Source of the DNA: Thermoplasmatota archaeon
GTDB lineage: Archaea > Thermoplasmatota > Penumbrarchaeia > Penumbrarchaeales > Penumbrarchaeaceae
Assembly (NCBI GenBank): GCA_030595585.1
Contig: JAUVCY010000088.1
Span: 1-7,215 of the forward strand
Reading direction: 5' to 3'
Length of the DNA stretch: 7,215 nt
Below the pieces are notes generated by a model, which did no database searches, was not told the origin of the DNA, and saw only the letters and a program-made list of their open reading frames with translations. A program made the position numbers and the translations under genes. Positions 1-6,438 of the stretch are shown in pieces. Within the stretch, counting starts at the first letter, position 1. Each line of letters begins with the position of its first letter.

Positions 1-19
1 CGTAACAGGGCCCTTTACG
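1..19. terminator. Possible stem-loop just downstream of the giant gene
   Basis: The sequence cgtaacaggg followed by ccctttacg forms an almost perfect inverted repeat with one unpaired base. It begins four bases past the stop codon of the giant gene. It could be part of a transcript end, but the halves abut, so the loop must open at the GGGCCC centre. The region after it on the minus strand lies outside the window, so a following T-run cannot be seen. Confidence 0.22.
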
Positions 20-23
20 GATA

Positions 24-3000
24 TTACTCATCGTCCAGGTCGTCCTCGTCCTCTTCATCCTCGTCCTCGTCATCCCAGCCCATATCGTCCTCTTCCTCAT
101 CCTCGAAGTCGAAATCGTCCTTCTTCCTTCTTAGAACGAATATGACCCCCACTATCGCCAGAAGCAGTAGAAGCAGGATGATCGATATGACCACTACCAT
201 ACCGCAGGAGCTGGATGCCTTCTTCTCCTTATCCAGGGAGATCTCAGCCAGATCGGCCTCGCCCTCGGCGATAATCACCTTGAACTCAAGGTCGTCGTAT
301 CCCGAAAGCGAGATAGTAAGGTCATGTGTCCCCTGAGGTCCCGTGAGCCTGAACACACCGTTCTCGTCGGTAAAGGCCTCCTCACCGGAATCGAGCTTCA
401 CCATCGCCCCATCCAACGGCTCTCCCTCCTCGTCTACCACGCGCCCCACGATCGTCCCCTGCGCCTCGGCGGAGCCGCTGGTCGTGAAGGCCCACTCGTA
501 GGTCTCCAGGGGGTTTCCGGCGCGGTCTGCGCCGTTCACCTCGACGTTGTACAGGGTGGAGGTCTGCCATCCCCCCTCGGGCAGGTAGGATGCTGTAAAG
601 CCCTCCCACGTGATGTTCATGTCAGCTCCGTTCACGGTGATCGTCACCGCATCCACGTTCATCTGCTTGTTGAACTCCACTTCTACAGGATAATTGATGG
701 GTACCGAGCCGCCGGTGGGCCCTGCAGAGATGATCTCCGGCAGCGTGGTATCCACGGTGAATACGACGGTCTCGGTCACGGAGTTGCCCGCAGCGTCCGT
801 GATCATCACCTGAACCACGTGCTCCCCCGGGGTGAGGTTGGTAAACTGATGCGACGTATCCATTGATACCTCGGTCCAGCTACCATCATCTATCTTGATA
901 TCGTAGGTTTCCGGGGACCCCGTTCCATCACCGGTCCAGCTGACCGTAACGGCGGAGCCGATGGTGGAACCTCCAAGCGGCTCATCTATGACCAGGGTCG
1001 GGTCGATCGTATCAACGGAGAATTCCACGAACTCCTCCACCATGTTGCCCACGAGGTCCCCACCCTGGAGGGTGAAATTATGTATGCCCTCGGACAGGTC
1101 GGTCAGGTTGAATACGCCGGCATTATCGACAGGGATCCAATCCCCCATGCCGATCTTGAGCTCCACCATGTCCATACCGACGCCCGTATCGGCCACCATC
1201 CAGTCTATGGTGAACGCATTCACCGAGAGATAGGAGCCCTTGACCGGATAGTTGACCGTAATGACCGGAGGTGTGTTGTCGATGGTGATGTCAATGGAGT
1301 CGCTACCGCTGTTCCCCGCGAGGTCCCGGATCAGCACCTCTATGGTGTGCTCGCCGTCGGGTAGATCTGTGAGTCGGGTGGCATTTACATCGCCAAGGTC
1401 CGTCCAGTTGCCGTCATCCAACCTGATCTCCACGGTCTCTATCCCGCTTCCATCCTCGGTGGTGTTCCACATCAGGTCAACCACCTCACCGTTCATCATA
1501 CCTCCCTCGAACGGAGCCGTGATATTCACTATGGGGTCGGTGATATCGATCAACACCGAGGCAGTGTCAGTGTTCATGTTGCCACCCAGGTCCAGTGCCA
1601 TAACGGTGAAGGTATGGCCTCCCTCCGGTAGATCTGCAAAGTAGTGGGTCGTGGTGAGCCCCTTGTCCATCCAGGGTCCATTGTCCAGTTTCACCATGAA
1701 CAGGTCCAGTCCCCATCCCACGTCGTCCCCATCCCAGATCAGGTCGATATCATCCCCGCTCAGGAAGGACCCGTCAGATGGATTTATTATCGATACCGTG
1801 GGGTCGGTCAGATCAGGTATCGGAGGGTAATATGAGGAGCCCTCGCCCACCAGCGGGTAGTTGTCGAACTCGTCGACCACCGCATAGGGCGATTCGCCTA
1901 TGCCGTCCCCGTTGGTATCCGACCCGGTGTAGTCATCCCAGTAGTTACCGATCAGCTTGATGTAATTGGACCCTCCGAACTTGTAACGGATGGGCTCATC
2001 CGAGTACCAGGTAGTACTGGTATCATCATCAATGGAAACCGTATCCACATTGTTCTCCGTGAAGCTGTTGAGATAGGCGTAGTTATCGATCGACCTGTCA
2101 AGATATACACCCACCGGATTGTTATCTATGACGTTCCTGGTGATGTAGGTCGACCCCATCTCAAATGTGGTATAGGGAGTTCCATCCAGATGTTTGGAGA
2201 CGGAGATCCCACGATCTCCCGCGTTCCTTATCAGATTGTCATCCACGTTCTGTGCTCCGAAGATCGCCGTGGCATTGTGTTCAACCCAGCCTGATATGTC
2301 CAGGGAAATACCCCACTGCGTACAATCGGTGATAGTGTTCCCCTGGATATCTATCTGGCCGAAGTTCAGCTCAACGTAGCTGGTTACATCCACCTCGATG
2401 TTCAGCGCGATCCCTATCTTGCAGGACACTATATTGTCGCTGACGGTAATACCACCGATATCGATGGTGGGCAGCCCCTCTGAATCCTCTCCGAGCCCCA
2501 GGAACGTGATATTTATCCCGTCTCCACCTGCCGTGATATCATTTCCCGAGACGTCGATCCCATCCATGTTAAATGAGCTCATGAACTCGTTGCTGTAACC
2601 CAGCTTGGTGAGCTCCATGAATATGCCCTCTTCCACGGCGTCGATCACGTTATCCTCCATTCTGAAGCCACCGAAATCGAAACGACCCTTGATATCCAGA
2701 TCGGCACCGACCCTCTCAATGTACCCATGATAGATGCCCGACCCCTCACATGTGATGTCGTTTCCAGAGATGCTGAACTCTCCCATCTCGAAAAACCCGT
2801 TCTGCTCGATATAGCGTCCGATGTCATAGAAATAGTCCACAAAGATGCCATTATCTTTGCTCACGATGGTGTTATCATCCACATGGACCCCTTCTATCCG
2901 GCCGTATGAATTATCGTATATTCCATAGCCCACCTCGTAGAGATATAACCAGATCCCGTTGCCGTCGCTTATTATATCGTTCCCGGAGAATGAGATGTTC

Positions 3001-6000
3001 CCGAAGGTGAACCTCCCGTTATTGTACAGGTCATATCCAAAATACTGCAAAGAGCTCAGATCGATCCCGTAGGCCGTATCGGAATATATGGTGTTGCCGT
3101 CAGCGCTGAAATCTCCCATGACAACCTCGGAGGAGACCTCGATATCGTACCCTACGTATTCGAAGGTTGAGATGTCCACTCCATTTCCAATGCTCCAGAT
3201 GACATTATCGTTCACGGCCATATCGCCGATCTCCACATAATTGTCACCGTAAAGATCGGATCCGAGATATGCGAAATATTCCAGAGTTATTCCACCATCT
3301 GCCCTGCTCACGATCTCATTGCCGTCAATATGCATCTCCCCCATCTCAAAAGAGGACCCCCCATACATTTCATATCCGATATATTCGTAATACTCGATGA
3401 AGATGCCTTCATACGAGCTGTTGATGACATTATCCGATATGGAGAGATCCCCCACGATAACTTCGGCCTCATCGTAGAGATATGACCCGGTATCCCCGAA
3501 TTCGTAGAGGTATATGCCGTAATAATCATCCGAATATATCGTGTTCCCTATCATCTCAATATTACCCATAAGGAACGTCGAGGTTCCATAGTTCTCGTAG
3601 CCCATCTCGTAGAGATATTCCACGTAGATCCCATCCCCATTGGCCTTTATATCGTTACCATTCAAAGTTATGTCGCCCATTGTGAACGACGAGTTAACGT
3701 ACATGTAACTCCCGAAATACTGGATATACTGAACACCCAATCCGTAGCCCATAGCAGACCCCAGTATAGTATTGTCATCAAAATGTATGTTTCCCATTTT
3801 GAAGACGGAGGAGCCGTAAACCTCGTATCCGAAGTACTCGATATAATAACAATATATTCCATATACTTCGGAGGTCACGTTGTTCTCACTCACCGAAATA
3901 TCATCCATTGTGAATATGCTGTTTCCGTAGTTGTACGACCCGAAATACTCGATGTAGTCGATATATATCGATTCCCCGGCTGAATCTATGAGGTTATCCT
4001 CGATGATCACACTCTCGAAGGATACGACAGAATCCCCGTAGAGGTAGCATCCGAAATACTCGATGTAAACGTAGACCCCATAATCAACGGATTCAATGGT
4101 GTTGCCGGAGATATCAATGGATCCCAGTGTGGCCCTTGAGCTGTCATGGAGGTCATTCCCGAACCCATCCATGCCGGCGACATATATCCCGTCGTCGTCG
4201 GAATCTATCTCATTTCCCCTGAGCTCGATATCACCCATCGTAAAGCTTGAGGAATCGTACAGATAACATCCGACGTCGTAGAGGGAATTATAATCGATCG
4301 CCTCATCGCTTGAGGTGATCAGATTGTCGTTGCAGGTCATCTTTCCGATGGTCACCTCCGTTGTCCCACTGTTCTCGTAGCCGATACTATTGAAGCCGCC
4401 GAGGTAAAAACCATTATTCGATGTGGACTCCAGATCATTGCCGTCAATGCGGACATCACCCATGGTGAACGAGGAGGACCCGGACATGTATTTCCCGATC
4501 TCGTTCATCTGATTGAGATCGACACAATTGTCGCCCGAGAGGATATCATTCTCCTCAACAAGGACATTCCCGATGTGGACCGAACTGCCTCCCGACATGT
4601 AATAGCCCCAATATTGAAGATATTCCAGCAGGATTCCCTCCGTGGATGATTCGATAACGTTCATGAGGAACTGAATATCCCCAATGGTGAGGGAGGCTGA
4701 CCCGCTCATCTCGTAGCCGAGGTAGGAAAATTGATACACACGGATCCCTCTACCAGCCGATACTATCGTGTTATCATTGACCATAAAGTTGCCGAAAACA
4801 GCCGTGGAATCCCCTTCGTTGTGATCTCCCCAGTATCGGGGCCTGTAACAATAGATGCCAACGCTTCCCGTTGCGGTAATGTCATTCCAGCCCACCTCAA
4901 GATCTTCGAACATGAAGGATGAGTTACCATACATATACCCCCCAACGTGATTGAAATAGTGGAGGTCGACGCCCATGTCACCGATGATCTCGTTCTCCAA
5001 TATACTGATGCTGTTCATCCTCACCGTGGAATCATCATAAAGATACGTTCCAATGTTCTGGGCATTGAAATAAATACCCTGGCCTGCCGAAGTGATCGTA
5101 TTCCCGTAGAGCGAGAACTTTCCCACCTGAATAGAGGAAGTACCGCTCATATACCTCCCCACCTCACTCAGGTAGGCGTAGATCCCATCGTCAAAGGAAT
5201 CAATGGTGTTACCGCTGACGTTGAATTCACCTGTGGCAAGGGAGGCGTTGTCGTAGAACTCCTTCAGGTACGCAACCTCCATCCTGATCCCTATATCCTG
5301 CTGGTCCATCAGGACATTATCCCTGATGTATGTGTTGCCATAGGTTCCCACGCTCTCTCCATGCCAATACTCGGCCTGGAACGCCCTCACCTGCATTCCG
5401 TAGTTGATCTGGTTCACGAAAAGGTTGTTCTTCACCTCAATATCTCCGGTAGAGACCTGGGTGCTGTAGATATCCTCGATCCTCCCGCTGAACCTTATCC
5501 CGTAATTTCCACCGCACATCATGTTGCCGATGATCTCGATATCGCCCACATCAATGGTCCCGCCCGCAAGGCCGTTGATGTTGATGCCGTTATCCATGTA
5601 GATCCCATAAGAGGTTGTCCCGTTCATGTAGAGGTAATTCTGGGATATGACGATCGATCCGATCTCCACATCGTGCGGAAAGGCCATCAGGTAATCTATG
5701 TCGAGACGGATGTAGATCGAAAAGGAGACCGGCGTATTGAAGGTATTTCCCCTGATCACGGTGGGATACAGTACGATATCCTCGTTGTGGTCATCTTTGT
5801 CGATACGCCAGTATATTCCAGAGTTGGGGCTCTGGAAGATATTCTCCGTAATGGTCATTCCAGACATGTCACTGGATATTCCAGTATCTGCCCCCTGGAT
5901 CTCAAGCCCGTGGATGGTGACGTTGTCTGCCCTGATGGTGATCCCGTTACCTGCAGAGACCTGTATGATCGGCTCTGTACCTCCCTGCCCGGTCAAGGTC

Positions 6001-6266
6001 AGCTCCTTATCCACAATGACGTTCTCGGTATAGGTCCCGGAATGGATGACGATCGTATCTCCATCCGAGGCCGCATCTATTGCATCTGCAATTGTGGAAT
6101 AGGGTTGGCCTCCTCCCACATGAAGATCGGCCCTTGTCAGGGCCCGGGTAACCGGCATTACATCAACCGTATCATCTCCATCGGCCGCTCCGATAATGGG
6201 AACCATTGCGGTCCCGATGAATATCAATGTTATCAACATTACAAATATTTTCAAATCCTTCAACAT
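24..6266 (-). CDS. Giant membrane-anchored surface protein: Tyr-rich beta-helix repeats, Ig-like stalk, acidic tail
   Basis: This 2080-residue protein is predicted to be exported and anchored in the cytoplasmic membrane by its C-terminus, with nearly all of its mass outside. In order: signal peptide (about 1-27); a NosD/pectate-lyase-like opening (51-95, with YSTIADAIDAASDGDTIVI and SGTYTENVIV); a right-handed beta-helix of Asn-anchored repeats (about 130-1380); a NosD-type closing motif (GNYWDDYTGSDTNGDGIGES, 1440-1459); four Ig-like domains (about 1487-1839); a Big_5-like domain (1840-1929); a carboxypeptidase-regulatory-like domain (about 1935-2012); a membrane helix (about 2023-2045); and an acidic tail. 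Many N-x-S/T sequons (for example NGT 215, NSS 448 and 858, NVT 796, NWT 1620, NFT 1730) would allow N-glycosylation. I see no catalytic motif. Adhesion, cell-envelope structure or glycan binding are plausible roles but are inference. The ATG at 6264-6266 is chosen because the signal peptide begins directly there. The frame is intact throughout, and the 3' end is a TAA at 24-26. Confidence 0.95.
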   Translation of the reverse strand: MLKDLKIFVMLITLIFIGTAMVPIIGAADGDDTVDVMPVTRALTRADLHVGGGQPYSTIADAIDAASDGDTIVIHSGTYTENVIVDKELTLTGQGGTEPIIQVSAGNGITIRADNVTIHGLEIQGADTGISSDMSGMTITENIFQSPNSGIYWRIDKDDHNEDIVLYPTVIRGNTFNTPVSFSIYIRLDIDYLMAFPHDVEIGSIVISQNYLYMNGTTSYGIYMDNGININGLAGGTIDVGDIEIIGNMMCGGNYGIRFSGRIEDIYSTQVSTGDIEVKNNLFVNQINYGMQVRAFQAEYWHGESVGTYGNTYIRDNVLMDQQDIGIRMEVAYLKEFYDNASLATGEFNVSGNTIDSFDDGIYAYLSEVGRYMSGTSSIQVGKFSLYGNTITSAGQGIYFNAQNIGTYLYDDSTVRMNSISILENEIIGDMGVDLHYFNHVGGYMYGNSSFMFEDLEVGWNDITATGSVGIYCYRPRYWGDHNEGDSTAVFGNFMVNDNTIVSAGRGIRVYQFSYLGYEMSGSASLTIGDIQFLMNVIESSTEGILLEYLQYWGYYMSGGSSVHIGNVLVEENDILSGDNCVDLNQMNEIGKYMSGSSSFTMGDVRIDGNDLESTSNNGFYLGGFNSIGYENSGTTEVTIGKMTCNDNLITSSDEAIDYNSLYDVGCYLYDSSSFTMGDIELRGNEIDSDDDGIYVAGMDGFGNDLHDSSRATLGSIDISGNTIESVDYGVYVYIEYFGCYLYGDSVVSFESVIIEDNLIDSAGESIYIDYIEYFGSYNYGNSIFTMDDISVSENNVTSEVYGIYCYYIEYFGYEVYGSSVFKMGNIHFDDNTILGSAMGYGLGVQYIQYFGSYMYVNSSFTMGDITLNGNDIKANGDGIYVEYLYEMGYENYGTSTFLMGNIEMIGNTIYSDDYYGIYLYEFGDTGSYLYDEAEVIVGDLSISDNVINSSYEGIFIEYYEYIGYEMYGGSSFEMGEMHIDGNEIVSRADGGITLEYFAYLGSDLYGDNYVEIGDMAVNDNVIWSIGNGVDISTFEYVGYDIEVSSEVVMGDFSADGNTIYSDTAYGIDLSSLQYFGYDLYNNGRFTFGNISFSGNDIISDGNGIWLYLYEVGYGIYDNSYGRIEGVHVDDNTIVSKDNGIFVDYFYDIGRYIEQNGFFEMGEFSISGNDITCEGSGIYHGYIERVGADLDIKGRFDFGGFRMEDNVIDAVEEGIFMELTKLGYSNEFMSSFNMDGIDVSGNDITAGGDGINITFLGLGEDSEGLPTIDIGGITVSDNIVSCKIGIALNIEVDVTSYVELNFGQIDIQGNTITDCTQWGISLDISGWVEHNATAIFGAQNVDDNLIRNAGDRGISVSKHLDGTPYTTFEMGSTYITRNVIDNNPVGVYLDRSIDNYAYLNSFTENNVDTVSIDDDTSTTWYSDEPIRYKFGGSNYIKLIGNYWDDYTGSDTNGDGIGESPYAVVDEFDNYPLVGEGSSYYPPIPDLTDPTVSIINPSDGSFLSGDDIDLIWDGDDVGWGLDLFMVKLDNGPWMDKGLTTTHYFADLPEGGHTFTVMALDLGGNMNTDTASVLIDITDPIVNITAPFEGGMMNGEVVDLMWNTTEDGSGIETVEIRLDDGNWTDLGDVNATRLTDLPDGEHTIEVLIRDLAGNSGSDSIDITIDNTPPVITVNYPVKGSYLSVNAFTIDWMVADTGVGMDMVELKIGMGDWIPVDNAGVFNLTDLSEGIHNFTLQGGDLVGNMVEEFVEFSVDTIDPTLVIDEPLGGSTIGSAVTVSWTGDGTGSPETYDIKIDDGSWTEVSMDTSHQFTNLTPGEHVVQVMITDAAGNSVTETVVFTVDTTLPEIISAGPTGGSVPINYPVEVEFNKQMNVDAVTITVNGADMNITWEGFTASYLPEGGWQTSTLYNVEVNGADRAGNPLETYEWAFTTSGSAEAQGTIVGRVVDEEGEPLDGAMVKLDSGEEAFTDENGVFRLTGPQGTHDLTISLSGYDDLEFKVIIAEGEADLAEISLDKEKKASSSCGMVVVISIILLLLLLAIVGVIFVLRRKKDDFDFEDEEEDDMGWDDEDEDEEDEDDLDDE
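27..203 (-). other. C-terminal membrane helix and acidic cytoplasmic tail
   Basis: Residues about 2022-2045 form one strongly hydrophobic helix (GMVVVISIILLLLLLAIVG, then VIFVL), followed by RRKK at 2046-2049. By the positive-inside rule this puts the C-terminus in the cytoplasm. The last 31 residues (2050-2080) contain 25 Asp or Glu; the only others are two Phe, Met, Gly, Trp and Leu. There is no LPXTG-type sorting signal and no PGF-CTERM-like PGF motif, so the helix looks like a permanent anchor. A cysteine (2021) sits at the outer edge of the helix. Confidence 0.9.
231..464 (-). other. Carboxypeptidase-regulatory-like domain
   Basis: Residues about 1935-2012 carry the family pattern of an opening I-x-G-R-V-V-D, then G-E-P-L-x-G-A-M-V-x-L, then T-D-E-N-G-x-F-R-L, and a closing H-D-L-T-I-S-L-S-G-Y. 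This is the small beta-sandwich of the CarboxypepD_reg / transthyretin-like group, often placed next to the membrane in large surface proteins. It is the last folded extracellular module before the membrane helix. Confidence 0.85.
480..749 (-). other. Big_5 / SbsA-type Ig-like domain
   Basis: Residues 1840-1929 (TTLPEIISAGPTGGSVPINYPVEVEFNK and onwards) fit the SbsA/Big_5 Ig-like family. Visible hallmarks are the P-x-G-S-V-P opening, the VEFNKQMN strand (usually 'I-x-F-S-x-P-M'), L-Y-x-V-x-V, the D-x-A-G-N-P-L turn, and the closing EWAFTTSG. Such domains are found in S-layer and other cell-surface proteins. The domain continues the stalk below the four Ig-like repeats. Confidence 0.82.
750..1808 (-). 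repeat. Four tandem Ig-like domains (stalk)
   Basis: Four units of about 87-91 residues run over residues 1487-1577, 1577-1663, 1664-1752 and 1753-1839. Each opens with a D/N-x-x-P-x-V/L element (TDPTVSI, TDPIVNI, NTPPVIT, IDPTLVI). A P-x-x-G-S/G turn follows, then a central strand ending in DG/NG/MG-x-W, then a L-x-E/D-G-x-H element and a D-x-x-G-N element near the end (LPEGGHTF...DLGGN, LPDGEHTI...DLAGN, LSEGIHNF...DLVGN, LTPGEHVV...DAAGN). This is the build of the Ig-like/Big_3-type modules common in archaeal and bacterial surface proteins. They probably act as a spacer lifting the beta-helix away from the membrane. Confidence 0.88.
1842..1979 (-). other. NosD-type closing motif of the beta-helix with Ca-site-like loop
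   Basis: Residues 1430-1475 contain GNYWDDYTGSDTNGDGIGES, followed by PYAVVDEFDNYPLV. This combination is typical of the last coil in archaeal NosD-like and other surface beta-helix proteins. DTNGDGIG (1450-1457) resembles a DxNxDGxG calcium-binding loop of the dockerin/EF-hand type. Calcium binding is inference from the motif. The segment marks the junction between the beta-helix and the Ig-like stalk. Confidence 0.8.
2412..5234 (-). repeat. Regular array of ~37-residue (111 bp) beta-helix repeats with Tyr-rich insert
   Basis: Residues about 345-1285 are tandem units of the pattern SSFxMGDIxIxGNxIxSxxxGIY followed by xxYxxYxGYxMYGx. Taking the Asn of the xGNxI motif as anchor, I read it at 353, 389, 425, 461, 499, 536, 573, 610, 648, 685, 722, 758, 795, 832, 871, 908, 946, 983, 1021, 1058, 1096, 1132, 1169, 1206, 1242 and 1278. 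The spacing is 36-39, mostly 37. Less regular units flank this block (Asn 142, 174, 210, 248, 280 and 317 before; 1310, 1344 and 1378 after) with spacings of 32-38. The xGNxI...GIY half matches the usual PbH1/NosD coil of roughly 22 residues. The remaining 12-15 residues are a Tyr/Gly-rich insert. Units are diverged in sequence but strongly constrained in length. Confidence 0.92.
3712..4067 (-). repeat. Near-identical DNA segments inside the beta-helix array, 111 bp apart
   Basis: On the plus strand, the 17-mer ccgaaatactcgatgta occurs at 3940-3956 and again at 4051-4067, exactly 111 bases (37 codons) apart. A close variant, ccgaagtactcgata, starts at 3829, another 111 bases away. The shorter ccgaaatac starts at 3712, 117 bases (39 codons) from that. 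All four encode the Y-F-G core with preceding residues such as YIEYFG (about residues 734-852). This block is the most homogeneous part of the array and the likeliest place for recent unit duplication or gene conversion. Selection on the peptide alone could also contribute. Confidence 0.8.
6186..6266 (-). other. Signal peptide of the giant surface protein
   Basis: Residues 1-27 show a short charged start (MLKDLK), a hydrophobic core (about 7-25, FVMLITLIFIGTAMVPIIG) and a small-residue site (GAAD), consistent with Sec export and cleavage near A27 or A28. The mature protein then begins with an Asp-rich stretch (DGDDTVD). No lipobox cysteine is seen, so the protein is held by its C-terminal helix rather than by a lipid. 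Confidence 0.85.
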
Positions 6267-6307
6267 ACGTATTCCCCCATCTGGCGTTCATATCGCATAA
6301 TTATTCA

Positions 6308-6327
6308 GCATCACGATATCCGGATGC
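6308..6327. promoter_or_regulatory. Small dyad, possible operator
   Basis: GCATC at 6308-6312 and GATGC at 6323-6327 form an inverted repeat. The palindrome ATCCGGAT lies at 6318-6325, overlapping the second arm, and GATATC lies at 6315-6320. The dyad sits between the proximal and distal TATA-like boxes of the giant gene, where a regulator could act. The arms are only five bases long, so this is a weak candidate. Confidence 0.2.
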
Positions 6328-6354
6328 CTATCCATTATTGATAGATATACTCGA

Positions 6355-6390
6355 TATAAAATGTTTATCATATTATTATAAAATAATGTT
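6355..6390 (-). repeat. Imperfect direct repeat carrying two TATA-like boxes
   Basis: On the minus strand, AACATTATTTTATA (6377-6390) is followed by AAACATTTTATA (6355-6366). They match as AACAT-(TA)-TTTTATA, so two TATA-like boxes with the same upstream context lie about two helical turns apart. This may be a duplicated promoter element. In such AT-rich DNA chance similarity is possible. Confidence 0.35.
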
Positions 6391-6421
6391 GGAACGAATG
6401 GGTCCTTATCATACTCCAGGG

Positions 6422-6426
6422 AAAAA
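6422..6426 (-). terminator. T-run after the IMPACT-family gene
   Basis: A run of five T on the minus strand, within TATATTTTTCCC, begins about 12 bases past the TAA of the small gene. Archaeal RNA polymerase can stop at such T-runs without a hairpin. It would separate the small gene's transcript from that of the giant gene. The run is short, so the call is tentative. Confidence 0.25.
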
Positions 6427-6438
6427 TATAGTATGTAA

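Larger units (their letters stand above)
6267..6438 (-). promoter_or_regulatory. AT-rich spacer, probable promoter region of the giant gene
   Basis: This 172-base spacer between the two minus-strand genes is visibly AT-rich compared with its neighbours. On the minus strand it holds three TATA-like boxes. TTTTATA at 6355-6361 would place a start near 6332 and give a leader of about 65 bases. A similar TTTTATAA lies near 6376-6383. A proximal AATAATTAT at about 6297-6305 would place a start near 6275, giving a leader of only about 9 bases. A GGGGGA at 6273-6278 lies 6 bases ahead of the ATG and is at best a weak ribosome site. Which box is used cannot be decided from sequence. I see no gene here; the short open frames across it resemble no known protein. 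Confidence 0.5.

Noticed and set aside
324..866. 180-codon plus-strand open frame opposite the Big_5 and regulatory-like domains
   Set aside because: The sense strand encodes clear domains in frame. The antisense product has no recognisable feature.
2412..5234. 111-base periodicity as a CRISPR array or non-coding satellite
   Set aside because: The units are translated in one open frame, vary in DNA sequence, and have no invariant repeat/spacer alternation.
24..6266. NosD copper-insertion protein
   Set aside because: The beta-helix and closing motif are NosD-like. The size, Tyr-rich insert, Ig-like stalk, membrane anchor and absence of nos genes next door argue against a role in nitrous oxide reductase assembly.
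24..6266. Polysaccharide lyase or epimerase activity of the beta-helix
   Set aside because: I could not find a convincing catalytic cluster. The repeats are too uniform to single out an active-site coil.
4947..6341. 464-codon open frame on the plus strand, antisense to the start of the giant gene
   Set aside because: It lies opposite the signal peptide and beta-helix coding region. It reads as a His/Asp/Val/Ile-rich string with no known motif, as expected from the complement of a repetitive gene. It has no promoter-like signal.
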